NCBI RefSeq assembly: GCF_011395035.1
Contig: NZ_CP024770.1
Span: 310,001 to 374,000 of the forward strand
Origin: Pantoea cypripedii
GTDB taxonomy: Bacteria > Pseudomonadota > Gammaproteobacteria > Enterobacterales > Enterobacteriaceae
Direction: 5' to 3'
DNA length: 64,000 nt
Shown here in pieces: positions 54,483 to 63,824 of this stretch; positions within the stretch are counted from its first letter, which is position 1; the number at the start of each line of letters is the position of its first letter. The notes under the pieces are model-generated. The model saw only the letters and a list, made by a program, of their open reading frames with translations. It was not told where the DNA came from and made no database searches. Position numbers and translations under genes: made by a program.

Positions 54483-55037
54483 TTATATTCTAGCCTTATT
54501 TTCATCTCTTACTAACTCAAAGCCCGGGATGAGTTTTTTCGCCGAGGATAACACTCCCAGCTCGCTGACACCGACGAGGTGGTTATTTATCATTTTCCTG
54601 GCAATGAATAACAATTTGTGTTGGGTCTGTTCATTTTTCTCCGGGAAGGGACCGGTGATATGACCCAGTTCAATGGCAGCCTGTACCACACTTTCATTAA
54701 ATGACAGATGACTTTCAAAAAACAAACCGCGGCTTGAGCGTAAATTGACGTTACAGACAATCTCGTACCATTCCTTACAGCCATAATCATAATCAACAGT
54801 GTCAGGTGTACTAGCTTCAGTTATTTTATTTGCAAGTGGTAGTGCGGTTGGTTTCGGAGAATTGCAGGATAATGAGGCGATTAGCATAGAAAAAGAGGGT
54901 AATGATATTGAGGATTGAGAAGAAGAGGGTAGCGCATCGGTTTGGCTGAAAGTTTGTAGCGGGGATGATGGTGCGGAACTGGCAGGGCTTATCGGGGCCA
55001 GAGGGATGGAGAAGATCTGTTGATTGATTCCTGGCAT
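54483..55037 (-). CDS. Unknown protein, candidate secreted effector
   Basis: The product has 184 residues; the ribosome site GGGAGAG is strong. The N-terminal 70 residues are Ser/Pro/Ile-rich and look disordered (MPGINQQIFSIPLAPISPAS), with no Sec signal. The C-terminal domain (about 80-184) is compact and mixed (ESHLSFNESVVQAAIELGH, MINNHLVGVSELG). It resembles the candidates at 16147-17310 and 19740-20882 in N-terminal style. No family recognised. Confidence 0.6.
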   Translation of the reverse strand: MPGINQQIFSIPLAPISPASSAPSSPLQTFSQTDALPSSSQSSISLPSFSMLIASLSCNSPKPTALPLANKITEASTPDTVDYDYGCKEWYEIVCNVNLRSSRGLFFESHLSFNESVVQAAIELGHITGPFPEKNEQTQHKLLFIARKMINNHLVGVSELGVLSSAKKLIPGFELVRDENKARI

Positions 55038-55154
55038 GCTGTCTCTCCCGATTTAATCCTTAGTGTGGCTGGCAGAAAAATGTTGTATCTGCTGTTAGTT
55101 TATTTTTATTTTTTCTCGATGAGAATGGCTGATCGCGAAACTGTGACAGGGTTG

Positions 55155-55179
55155 GCACGCCGTCGGCAAACCGGCGTGC
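55155..55179 (-). terminator. Stem-loop after the EamA transporter gene
   Basis: Perfect 8-bp stem GCACGCCG/CGGCGTGC, 22 bp beyond the EamA stop codon on the minus strand; the T tail is weak. Confidence 0.45.
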
Positions 55180-55200
55180 TTTGAGCCTAATCAACAGAGA

Positions 55201-56130
55201 CTAAGGTGCAGAATTGTTCCTGGGATGCGGCATGGAAGGTGTTTTTTTCTGACTGCCGGAACACAACGCAATGCCGGATGTAATCAACATTGCGCTGATG
55301 AGATGGAAGTTGTGAAGAGGCGTTTGTAAAAACAGAATACTTAATACTCCTCCGCTCAGGGGGATAAGATGAGAGAAAACTTCACCGCGGGTGGCCCCAA
55401 TCGCCAGTATTCCTTTGTTCCACAACAGATAAGAGAGCCAGGACGGGAAAACAATCAGGTAGGCCAGCCCCAGTAGAAAATCCGGGCGCAAAAAGACCTG
55501 CAAATCAGCCGCATTGTGTTCAACGGTGCGAAAAAAGAATACCGGCAGCAGCATTAACGCCCCGATAACCGCACTGACGGCGACAAAGGCATTCCCGCCA
55601 ACTTCACGAGGTTTGGTGCGCAGGAAAGCGCAATAGAGTGCCCAGCTCAAAGCCGAACCCATTGTCCAGGCATCACCGCGATTAAGGTTTTTCAGGGTTT
55701 CTACATGCATCAGATCACCCTGAAGTACCAGATAAATGACACCTAATGAACTCAGAACGACTCCGGTAACATTACGGGAAGTGATTTTCTCGCGAAAAAA
55801 CAGTTTGTTTATGATCAGCACCAGTGCGGGTGTTGTGGATAAGTAAATTGATGCGTTCAATGAAGAGGTGTATTGCAGGCCAATATAAAGAGTGAGGGGG
55901 AATAACACCTGTCCACACATTGCCAGAAAAAACAGTGTGCCTTTAGCCTGTTTCATTGCAGGCCATTGTTGTTGCACTGATTTATAATAGAGTGCCATCA
56001 GCAATATTGCAGTGAGTAACCAGCGAGCCTGAGAGAGTAAAATCGGATCAGCATGAGCGACCAGCAGGTGACCAACCACATAATTTCCTCCCCAGAAACA
56101 GGCGGCAAGACTGAGAAATAAATACGGCAT
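55201..56130 (-). CDS. EamA/DMT-family inner-membrane transporter
   Basis: The product has 309 residues with ten hydrophobic helices and two EamA repeats: FLSLAACFWGGNYVVGHLL at the start of repeat 1 and SALSWALYCAFLRT at the start of repeat 2. Members of this drug/metabolite family export amino acids, nucleotides or other small metabolites; the substrate is not predictable here. It is flanked by effector-like genes and is GC-richer than they are. Confidence 0.9.
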   Translation of the reverse strand: MPYLFLSLAACFWGGNYVVGHLLVAHADPILLSQARWLLTAILLMALYYKSVQQQWPAMKQAKGTLFFLAMCGQVLFPLTLYIGLQYTSSLNASIYLSTTPALVLIINKLFFREKITSRNVTGVVLSSLGVIYLVLQGDLMHVETLKNLNRGDAWTMGSALSWALYCAFLRTKPREVGGNAFVAVSAVIGALMLLPVFFFRTVEHNAADLQVFLRPDFLLGLAYLIVFPSWLSYLLWNKGILAIGATRGEVFSHLIPLSGGVLSILFLQTPLHNFHLISAMLITSGIALCSGSQKKTPSMPHPRNNSAP

Positions 56131-56610
56131 TGTAATTTCCTGGTGATTTTTTTATCTGCGCTGTTATCGAAACGGCTGAAATTCTGGCACGGAAATCAGT
56201 CGGGTTTATTGATGTTTATCATATTCATTCATTCTGGCCGGTGGTGAGGTATGAACTAAGAACCTTGTTTCATCGGTTGTTTTGCCTGTTTCTGCCCATG
56301 ACTGAATACCCTTTGCACGAGCTTGCTGGCCATTTTAAAAGACACTTCTGACTAATCACCTTTTCTGGAATGAATAAGTTTTAACAACAGGAATGCTACA
56401 CATTTATTTTATTTATTAAAATCAAAGTGAGGTCGTTATCTCTATTTTCATATTTATATACGAAAGTACTCATAAAGAGGTATCAAGATCACGTTGTGAG
56501 TTTAAGTTAAATAAGGTGACTTCCCGATATTTCATCAGGACTTTCTAATTCATTCTGCGGTTTTCAACATGACCAGCCCGGAGAGAAGGGTTTTAAAGTT
56601 AACTCGCGCA
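56131..56610. other. Intergenic region, nothing recognised
   Basis: 480 bp upstream of the EamA gene. It should include the EamA promoter. No gene, repeat or strong hairpin seen. Confidence 0.4.
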
Positions 56611-57150
56611 TTACCTATGAGCAACGTCATTTTGTGTGGCAAGACCTTTCTTCAATCCTTCCGGAGCAGTATCGGGAGATGAGACAAACAGAATGCCAGT
56701 GCTGTTACAGATAAGCCTATGAATAGAATAATCACTCGTGGAGCTGGGTTCTGCTGGGAGGTCGAATGATATCAGGGATAACTTTTTCCGTATCTCATCA
56801 AGTCTGTCATCCAGTTTCTTGCGCACAATTGACTTTTTCGCGCTGCTGCTGACATTCATACCGGCTGGTGTGGCTATGTGTTCCGAGGTGGCAGGCTGGT
56901 TTCGCAGAGGCCGGGCAAAAGCATCGACGCCGGTAAAGTGATTATTATTATTGCTGATGTACTGGATCCTTTCAGGTGTTGTAAATTTTTCTGCTGCGGA
57001 GTTTAAATCAGAGATTTCCAGTGGGTTGTATGTTGTTGAATTATTGGAAGGACTAATCTTATACATACTGATCTCTCTGTTAGTGACGTTGTCAGTGAAA
57101 TTATCTTTTCTGAGGCTGCTGTCATCTATTATAAGGTGAGTCATTTTCAT
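56611..57150 (-). CDS. Unknown protein, candidate effector
   Basis: The product has 179 residues, or 151 from the internal Met at 57066, whose start (MYKISPSNNSTTYNPLEISD) looks more like an export signal. There is no Sec signal or membrane helix. A short charged helix (RKKLDDRLDEIRKKLSLISF) sits at about 110-130. No family recognised. A faint parallel with the gene at 58186-58932 (a helix followed by a Ser-rich segment and DYSIH/DHSMA) may point to common origin but is not convincing. Confidence 0.5.
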   Translation of the reverse strand: MKMTHLIIDDSSLRKDNFTDNVTNREISMYKISPSNNSTTYNPLEISDLNSAAEKFTTPERIQYISNNNNHFTGVDAFARPLRNQPATSEHIATPAGMNVSSSAKKSIVRKKLDDRLDEIRKKLSLISFDLPAEPSSTSDYSIHRLICNSTGILFVSSPDTAPEGLKKGLATQNDVAHR

Positions 57151-57386
57151 TTTTGATGATGTTCTTCACGAAATGTTGAAGTCGATTAATTTCACTACAA
57201 TTCATATTCGTTATTGGGGGTTGTAATTGGGAGTGGCTAATCATTTTTGCACGGTTTGTTTTTTGTTTGTCTTGTCTGGAACAGACCAGGTTGTTATTGT
57301 TTGATGAAAATCAAAAATGTGTAGAAAAAATCATGCAACCATCAGATTTGATATTCTTATTAACATAATATGCCGGAGTGATAGTC

Positions 57387-58100
57387 ATGACTGCCATAAC
57401 GACAGGAAAGTTAGTTACAGCGCCTTTCTTGGCCCACAGAGAGAACGATGATCTTGCTGTGGATTTAAGTAAATATACCTTCTCGCATAACGTTATGGCA
57501 GAACCTTGCTCATCCTCCTGGAAGCGGAAATTGTGTTATGGTACGGGTATACTTGTTGCGGGTACTCTTGTTTCTTCTGTGGCTTATATAGCGGTGGCCT
57601 TTTTGGGCGCTCATAAAGGTGTTTTGCATTCCTCCGTTAACACGCAAGGTGACTTTAAAAGTAACATTTCCGGTAACGGGGACATATCAGGAAGCTTCAC
57701 TGAAAAGGGCGGGGTGAGTCTGGATAGAAAATTAGTTGACCTGGAAAATCATGTGATTGCGGCCATAAATTCTGGCCAGAAAAAATTCGAAGACATTCCG
57801 ACCATGGGTGATGTGTTCAATGAAATGAGGAAGGATGCAAAATTCCGTTCCTTTCAGAAAAGATTTATTGCTGAAGTCGACTCCTGGGGCGATAAAGTGA
57901 ATGCTACAAGAGCAAAAAAAAGGATTGATGTCGCGTTTGAACTTCTCGATACCATGGATTCCGTAAAGAAAATGCTCGATAGAGTTGACTTTGGCACTGA
58001 GTCTGGTCGCCATGGATGTCTGCTGGCCAACTACAAAATATTATCTGATATGATGAAGAATGGTGGGCAGCCGACAAATGATTACCTGAAATGCCCCTGA
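57387..58100 (+). CDS. Unknown membrane-anchored protein
   Basis: The product has 237 residues from the ATG at 57387, after GGAGTG. A single transmembrane segment (about 50-73, GTGILVAGTLVSSVAYIAVA) follows a 45-residue N-terminal region without a Sec signal, and the C-terminal 160 residues are helical and charged. A transmembrane segment preceded by a soluble tail is seen in some type III effectors that insert in host membranes. No family recognised. A good terminator follows. Confidence 0.6.
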   Translation: MTAITTGKLVTAPFLAHRENDDLAVDLSKYTFSHNVMAEPCSSSWKRKLCYGTGILVAGTLVSSVAYIAVAFLGAHKGVLHSSVNTQGDFKSNISGNGDISGSFTEKGGVSLDRKLVDLENHVIAAINSGQKKFEDIPTMGDVFNEMRKDAKFRSFQKRFIAEVDSWGDKVNATRAKKRIDVAFELLDTMDSVKKMLDRVDFGTESGRHGCLLANYKILSDMMKNGGQPTNDYLKCP

Positions 58101-58138
58101 TGCCGTAATATTTAAGTATCGGATCTTTATCAATTGTA

Positions 58139-58165
58139 ACCAGCCTGTATTCAGGCTGGTTTTTC
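58139..58165 (+). terminator. Rho-independent terminator
   Basis: Perfect 9-bp stem ACCAGCCTG/CAGGCTGGT with TATT loop, then TTTTT, 39 bp after the stop of the upstream gene. Confidence 0.85.
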
Positions 58166-58185
58166 CCTGGTGTTGTTTTCTAAGA

Positions 58186-58932
58186 TTAGCGAATATCTTT
58201 AGTGAGCAAATATGTTATATAGGATGTGCTCATCTCTTTTTCTGAAAATTTTTCTGTCAAATTTCTGTGGCTTTTTGCCGGGTCCTGCCACTTTGATGTG
58301 CGGGAAGGTTTATTGTCCTCATAAAAAGAAGCAGTAGCTTTGTTGTTCTTAATCCGGTTAGCGACCTGATATTTCCATAGTGAACCTTTGCTGTCAATTT
58401 CATATATCGAATAGGATTTTTTATTAAGGACAGACTTTCCGCTATGTTGCGTATTGGATGCCACAATTCTATTGTTACAACTTTCTGTTGGCGAGTGGCT
58501 ATAGAGTGAGGCAATTTTATCCAATTTCTCTTTTACAGGAATGCTGAACTTCTTATGGTATTCTCCTTTTATTGTTGCAGCCATGGAATGGTCAGTGGCT
58601 GGATATTTCTCAGCTGAAGACGAAGCCGATAATTCCTGGTCTGCGATATTCGCCAGGTTGGTTTTAATCGACCTGATTCGTTCCATGAGAATACTCCTGC
58701 TTGTCTGATTCCCGATGGGTTTAATGACCTCGGACTCAACTGAAGTTGCTATATCACTGACATAACCTGAGTCACTATTCAGACGTGATGGTTGTTGTCG
58801 GGATTTTCCATTATTTGAATACAGGGTTTCTCTCGTATTGCTGGCAATAACATCGGATGTGCTGCCTTTTGATCCTGTTGTTATGTCAGCACCGTAAGCC
58901 AGGGCGTCAGATGATAGTGATATTCCCAACAT
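58186..58932 (-). CDS. Unknown protein, candidate secreted effector
   Basis: The product has 248 residues from the ATG at 58932, which has GGAGAG 7 bp upstream; a longer frame from 58989 has no ribosome site. The N-terminal 80 residues are Ser/Thr/Gly/Asn-rich (MLGISLSSDALAYGADITTG). A helix at about 85-110 (SILMERIRSIKTNLANIADQ) is followed by a Ser-rich stretch and a basic C-terminal half. No catalytic motif or family recognised. Confidence 0.6.
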   Translation of the reverse strand: MLGISLSSDALAYGADITTGSKGSTSDVIASNTRETLYSNNGKSRQQPSRLNSDSGYVSDIATSVESEVIKPIGNQTSRSILMERIRSIKTNLANIADQELSASSSAEKYPATDHSMAATIKGEYHKKFSIPVKEKLDKIASLYSHSPTESCNNRIVASNTQHSGKSVLNKKSYSIYEIDSKGSLWKYQVANRIKNNKATASFYEDNKPSRTSKWQDPAKSHRNLTEKFSEKEMSTSYITYLLTKDIR

Positions 58933-59187
58933 AATATACTCTCCACGGTCTGTACGAGGGTTGTTGCAAGTGATTCCCTGTATTTTCATTATTAATATCT
59001 GAAAACCAGTGCGGTGTGCAAGCCGAATTTTTCAGGATGCGTTATTTTCAGAAAGTCCTTTGGTATAACTTGTAACTTCTGCCGCTCTTTAGGGTATTAC
59101 CTCTTCAACTAATCGACAGGAACAGTTAATAGTAGATCAATGAAGAATAAGCAGTGTAGGTTAGCCAGGAGGGGATTGCCAGGCACT

Positions 59188-59223
59188 AAAAAAAAGCTCT
59201 TCAGAATAATCATTCTGAAGAGC
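59188..59223 (-). terminator. Strong rho-independent terminator on the minus strand
   Basis: Perfect 12-bp stem GCTCTTCAGAAT/ATTCTGAAGAGC with a 4-base loop, then eight T on the minus strand. No gene ends just upstream of it on that strand within 300 bp. Confidence 0.85.
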
Positions 59224-59527
59224 GGGGAAAGCGTTTCCCAATGGCACTCACTAACTCAATCTAATCATTTTCATCACGCCCGTTTCGGTACTGATGCCCG
59301 GTCAGGGCAATAGGTTACGCGAATCTAATTTTTACCATCAGGTGTAGTGCTGAAACCTGTAAGCAAAAAGGCGATAACTGAGAACTGAAGCCAGTATTTT
59401 AATACCGATATTCTGGAGTGAAATGCGGTGAGAAAAAAGGCTCTGGTGACGGGAAGGACTACAGAATTAAACAGAATTTTCTGCACTGCGTGGAGTGGAG
59501 GGAGAGGTAACAGGTGTTCTGAAAAAG
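59224..59527 (-). other. Non-coding interval between two minus-strand terminators
   Basis: 304 bp without a supportable gene, bounded on both sides by strong minus-strand terminators. A minus-strand transcript starting here and ending at 59188 is possible but no promoter is evident. GGGAAAGCGTTTCCC near 59224-59239 is a near-palindrome of operator type. Confidence 0.35.
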
Positions 59528-59557
59528 AAAAAAAAGTTGGCCAAATGATTGGCCAAC
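59528..59557 (-). terminator. Strong rho-independent terminator on the minus strand
   Basis: Perfect 9-bp stem GTTGGCCAA/TTGGCCAAC with ATGA loop, followed by a T8 tract on the minus strand. It lies 179 bp beyond the stop of the frameshifted gene at 59736-60241 and probably serves it. Confidence 0.85.
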
Positions 59558-59735
59558 TTTAAGACCCTGGTGGAGGCACAGCGTGTATCTTCTTTTATCT
59601 GGTTCTGGAGGAAGGTGCGAGATACTCAGCTGCCGGTATACATTTACTACTTTAGCGATAGAAAGCAATTGTAAATTAATAAAGTCAGGCTTTTATCCTG
59701 ATTATCATTCATTCTCATATTTTTTATTCATGATT

Positions 59736-60241
59736 TCATGGTTTTTTAATGCCACGCTGTCCCTCCAGGTTAATACTGATCCCGGAACCGATACGCAAAT
59801 TGTAAAAAGGTGGCGCGGCGGGTCCGAATAACAACGCTGGTTTTTCATTGATCTTTATGACGATAGTGTTTTGTTGTACTTCGACTGGAACTTCAAGGTT
59901 CAGGTTAAGATAGTTGTTTGTTATTTCGGCAGTTTTCTTCTCGTGGTTAATGTTGATAAAGGTAGTGCTCTGCGCAATCGTATGTTTTTGTGTTACCCGA
60001 TCGTAGACATCTATCCGGGTGTCCCCTATTCGAATGGCAACATTTTTCCAGGATTACCTTTCACACTGCATTGGCCCGCACTGATCACACTCAGTTCGGC
60101 CTCATTGATGGGATAACCATGCGGTTCGCGATCGACAACAAAATTCATAAAGCTTGCGCGGCAAGGTTGAGGGGAGGGGGAAGCAGCATTCACGACTATT
60201 GGCATGGCCAGAAAAAGCCACACCATTCTTAACCTGATCAT
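59736..60241 (-). CDS. Secreted protein of unknown function, apparent frameshift in A5 run
   Basis: The ATG at 60241 has AGAGG 7 bp upstream and starts a Sec signal peptide (MIRLRMVWLFLAMPIVVNA). The frame stops at about 60026 after 71 codons. The -1 frame is open from the A5 run (60043-60047 in plus-strand coordinates) to a stop at 59736. Joining them gives a beta-rich mature protein of about 150 residues (NVAIRIGDTRIDVYD, IKINEKPALLFG) ending GQRGIKKP. Both halves read as one domain. The family is not recognised. Because the frame break sits at a homopolymer, a base-calling error is possible. Confidence 0.5.
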
Positions 60242-60561
60242 ACTAAGCCTCTCATCAATAACGAATTATTGATAAATATTGTGTTGATATTATAGCTACT
60301 GAAGCTGATCTGCATTGCCGAATGATTGGGTCGGAAAACAGATTCAGGCAGCGTCTCTCTGCAACAACGGTGTTGCAGGTATTGCGCAGATCCTGAGAAA
60401 TGATGTGGCCTGAGAGCCTGGCAGGGTAAACCGTGCAGCCCTTATTGGATTCTCTGACAACAAAGAGATCTAAGGTCTGCACAGTTTAATGAACAGGGCA
60501 TTACATGTTCGGTTGATAAGAGGACAGAGGCTGATGATTCATATCAATCGTCATACCGTGT
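60242..60561. other. Intergenic region
   Basis: 320 bp with no supportable gene. It holds the promoter of the secreted-protein gene and the 3' flank of the serine dehydratase gene. The 75-codon minus-strand frame at 60255-60482 lacks a start signal and a domain. Confidence 0.4.
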
Positions 60562-61962
60562 TTACCACCAACGTTCTAACGATAATTGATGGTGTTCTTC
60601 GTCTAAGTCAACGGTGATTGCCAAACCACCCTGTGAAGTTTCGCGGTATTTCTCATGCATATCCTTCCCGGTCTGGTACATAGCGGCAATGACTTTATCC
60701 AGACTGACCCGAGGAGGTGAGGTTCTGCGTAACGCCATTCTGGCTGCATTAACCGCTTTCACGGCTGCAATAGCATTACGTTCGATACACGGGACCTGAA
60801 CCTGGCCCGCGATCGGGTCGCAGGTCAGACCGAGGTTATGTTCCATGGCAATTTCAGCCGCGATACAGACTTGTTCCGGGGTGCCCTGCCATAAGGCTGC
60901 CAGCGCCGCTGCAGCCATTGAGCAGGCAACGCCGACCTCGCCCTGGCAACCCACCTCAGCACCGGAAATGGACGCGTTCATCTTATAAAGTGAACCGATC
61001 GCACTGGCGGTCAGATACCAGGTCGTGAGCGTATCGTCGTCTACCGGTCTGACAAATTTATCGTACCAGGAGAGAACGGCAGGAAGGATGCCGCAGGCAC
61101 CGTTCGTCGGTGCAGTGACGACCCTGCCACCTGAGGCGTTCTCCTCACTGATAGCCAGCGCAAAAAGGTTGAGCCAGTCCAGCGCGAGTAAGGGATCGTC
61201 AGTCTGACTTTCGGCTCCCTGCAGCATCCGGTGTAACGCCGGTGCGCGACGTGGTACCCGGAAACAACCCGGTAATACACCGTCCTGACTCAGACCACGC
61301 TTAATACCTTGTTGTGCCACCGACCAGATAGTTCGCAGATGTGCAGTTAACTCTTTTGCACTATGCAATGTGAGTTCGTTCTGCATCATCACCTCAGCAA
61401 TGCTCAGTTGATGCGTCTGGCAGGTGTCCAGCAGGTCCGCAGCGCTTGCGTAGGGGAAAGGGACATATTGCTCATGGTCCTGGGGTTGTTGCAGTTCGGC
61501 CTCTTCGACAACGAATCCCCCACCGATTGAAAAATAAACTTTTTCAGCGACAGTCCGCTCTCCCTGTCTGGCGTCGATACGCATACCGTTTTCGTGCAGA
61601 GGTAAAGCAGCAGGATGAAAATGGATATTATCAGTGGCCGAGAAGCTAATCGTGTGCGCAGCATTCGCTAAAGGAAGCGTCTTTTGGCTCCCGACTTCTG
61701 CAAGAAAAGCGGGGGTGGCATCTATATCCACGCTTTCCGGCGCAAACCCCGCCAACCCCAGAATCACCGCATTGTCGGTTTGATGCCCTTTCCCTGTGAG
61801 AGCCAGAGAACCATAAAGATGCACATCAATATGGGTGACTTCATGCAGTTGCTTTGTCATTTCAAGCTGCGTGATAAAACGCTTCGCGGCATTCATGGGT
61901 CCTATCGTGTGAGAGCTGGAAGGGCCTATGCCTACTTTGAACATATCCAGAGTCGAAATCAT
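60562..61962 (-). CDS. sdaB: L-serine ammonia-lyase (SdaA/SdaB), iron-sulfur type
   Basis: The product has 466 residues, full length for the enterobacterial one-chain enzyme. The beta domain begins MISTLDMFKVGIGPSSSHTI, with the substrate-binding SSSHT motif. The alpha domain has VVTAPTNGACGILPAVL, GCQGEVGVACSMAA and GLTCDPIAGQVQVPCIERNA, carrying the conserved Cys that hold the 4Fe-4S cluster. It deaminates L-serine to pyruvate and ammonia. The serine transporter gene is 38 bp upstream on the same strand, as in E. coli sdaCB; the order sdaC then dehydratase suggests sdaB rather than sdaA. Confidence 0.95.
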   Translation of the reverse strand: MISTLDMFKVGIGPSSSHTIGPMNAAKRFITQLEMTKQLHEVTHIDVHLYGSLALTGKGHQTDNAVILGLAGFAPESVDIDATPAFLAEVGSQKTLPLANAAHTISFSATDNIHFHPAALPLHENGMRIDARQGERTVAEKVYFSIGGGFVVEEAELQQPQDHEQYVPFPYASAADLLDTCQTHQLSIAEVMMQNELTLHSAKELTAHLRTIWSVAQQGIKRGLSQDGVLPGCFRVPRRAPALHRMLQGAESQTDDPLLALDWLNLFALAISEENASGGRVVTAPTNGACGILPAVLSWYDKFVRPVDDDTLTTWYLTASAIGSLYKMNASISGAEVGCQGEVGVACSMAAAALAALWQGTPEQVCIAAEIAMEHNLGLTCDPIAGQVQVPCIERNAIAAVKAVNAARMALRRTSPPRVSLDKVIAAMYQTGKDMHEKYRETSQGGLAITVDLDEEHHQLSLERWW

Positions 61963-62000
61963 ACCATTACCTTACTCATACTGACTGTTGGCGCTGTTGC

Positions 62001-63263
62001 TTAAGCCAGCAGTGAAAAACAGATACCGGTTAGCGCAATCAGGCCAATAACCGTGACAAAAACATTACTCAGTGCGCCGCGATATTTCTGCATCGCCGGG
62101 ATTTTACGGATTGCGTACATCGGCATCAGGAACAGAAGCATGGCAATGACCGGTCCGCCCAGCGTTTCAATCATGCCGAGAATGCTGGGGTTAAGAGTGG
62201 CGACGGCCCAGGTCGTGATCAGCATGAAAAGTGGAGTAATCCAGCCAAATTTAACTTTGCGGCTATCGTCATTGATATTGATTAAAGCATTGAAGCCTTC
62301 GGCAGCACCGAGGTAATGACCAAAGAAGGATTTGGTGATGGCGACGATGGCAATAATCGGCCCCATCCAGCTGACGAATGGCAGGGCGAAGTGGTTGGCC
62401 AGATAGGAAAGTATGGAGATATTCTGCGCTTTCGCTTCTGCCAGATGTTCAGGCTGCAGACTCAGCACGCAACTGAAAACAAAGAACATCACCGTGGCGA
62501 CCATCATGATGTGTGCATAAGCAAGAATGCGGGAACACTTCGATTCTGCTTCAGCGCCGTATTCTTCACGCTTCGCCACAGCGAAAGAGGAAATAATAGG
62601 GGAGTGATTAAACGAAAAAACCATCACCGGGATTGCCAGCCACAGCGATGTCAGAATGCCGGTGCCTGAAGACTGGAAGGAAATGGACTCCAGTGCCGCA
62701 CCATTCCAGTGTGGGATCAAATAAATCGCCATCAGCAGTAACGATAAAACAAACGGATACACCAGAATGCTCATCACTTTGACCATCATTTTTTGACCAA
62801 ACTGGACGATGGTCATCATGGCAAGAATCAGCATCAGTGCCAGTAACGCACGTGGTGGCGGGGTGATACCCAGCTGGTGGGTCATCAGGCTTTCCACCGT
62901 GTTCGTTATTGCCACGCTGTACATCAGCAAAATTGGGTAGATGGCGAAAAAATAGAGCAGAGCGATCACTTTTCCTGAGCGTGCCCCAAAATGCTCATTT
63001 ACCACGTCAGTGATATTGGCTTGTGGCTGACTGCCGGATAACACGAAGCGCGTCATACCACGATGAGAATAGAAAGTTAGCGGGAACGCGAGCAACGTCA
63101 TCAGTATTAACGGAATCATCCCGCCAAGACCGGCATTGATAGGTAAAAAAAGTACACCCGCGCCAATGGCTGTACCATATAAACTTAACATCCAGACGGT
63201 ATCAGTTTTTCGCCAGCGGCTTCTGGCAATAGCCGTTGTCCTTTCGGCGTTGTAAAGACTCAT
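62001..63263 (-). CDS. sdaC: Serine transporter SdaC (HAAAP family)
   Basis: The product has 420 residues and eleven hydrophobic helices. It closely follows E. coli SdaC: WRKTDTVWMLSLYGTAIGAG, LLYFFAIYPILLMYSVAITN, LWLAIPVMVFSFNHSPIISS, and LNPSILGMIETLGGPVIAML. It is a proton/serine symporter in the inner membrane. It is the first gene of the sdaC-sdaB operon. A 347-bp leader separates it from the next gene upstream. Confidence 0.95.
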   Translation of the reverse strand: MSLYNAERTTAIARSRWRKTDTVWMLSLYGTAIGAGVLFLPINAGLGGMIPLILMTLLAFPLTFYSHRGMTRFVLSGSQPQANITDVVNEHFGARSGKVIALLYFFAIYPILLMYSVAITNTVESLMTHQLGITPPPRALLALMLILAMMTIVQFGQKMMVKVMSILVYPFVLSLLLMAIYLIPHWNGAALESISFQSSGTGILTSLWLAIPVMVFSFNHSPIISSFAVAKREEYGAEAESKCSRILAYAHIMMVATVMFFVFSCVLSLQPEHLAEAKAQNISILSYLANHFALPFVSWMGPIIAIVAITKSFFGHYLGAAEGFNALININDDSRKVKFGWITPLFMLITTWAVATLNPSILGMIETLGGPVIAMLLFLMPMYAIRKIPAMQKYRGALSNVFVTVIGLIALTGICFSLLA

Positions 63264-63610
63264 GTCATTTTTCCTTTTATTTCGGGAGAGGTATTTGTTG
63301 AATTAACTGTATGGTAATGAGATTCGTTTTTCTGCTGATATGTTTTAAGTTGTATCTCTGATGGTGTGATGGAAATGTGATTGTCCAACAATTATATTGA
63401 GTATTTTTCAAGGTTAAATAGGAGTACTGACTTATCTAATCAGTAATTTCTCAGGTTATGACAGGAACGTCAGGTGTGATATTCATAATATTTCAGATTA
63501 AAGCATAAGGAATATAAATACTCCTGGTCAGAAGGGACGGCGTTCCGTCCCAGTCAGGTTCATGTGTTCCAGGTCTGCCCACTTTACCGGATAAAGATCG
63601 TGCTGATTAA
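63264..63610. other. Leader/promoter region of sdaC
   Basis: 347 bp without a supportable gene. A perfect 7-bp hairpin GGGACGG/CCGTCCC lies at 63534-63551, in the 3' flank of the small gene next to it. Confidence 0.45.
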
Positions 63611-63820
63611 TTATGAAGCAACATCAAGGCTGCGGAGCCATTCGCGGGTACAACACTCTTTGCAATAACGTACATTTGTGTGGCGTTGTTTCGCGATAGA
63701 CATTGCCTGGGTTCTGCTGTAAGCCGATCCCAGGAAATGGCTGGCTCCTTTAACGACATACAGGCATTCCCTGGTATGGAGAACATTGCTATCAAGATAG
63801 TAGAAGGCTGATTTTTCCAT
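63611..63820 (-). CDS. Small protein with C-terminal CxxC motif
   Basis: The product has 69 residues from the ATG at 63820, which has AGAGGT upstream; the longer frame from 63955 is unsupported. It begins MEKSAFYYLDSNVLHTRE and ends with YCKECCTREWLRSL, a CxxC-C cluster that may bind metal. The upstream partial gene ends 4 bp before its start, so the two are probably cotranscribed. Function unknown. Confidence 0.6.
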   Translation of the reverse strand: MEKSAFYYLDSNVLHTRECLYVVKGASHFLGSAYSRTQAMSIAKQRHTNVRYCKECCTREWLRSLDVAS

Positions 63821-63824
63821 GATC

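Noticed and set aside
60255..60482. 75-codon minus-strand ORF upstream of the secreted-protein gene
   Set aside because: No ribosome site and no recognisable domain; it overlaps a likely promoter region.
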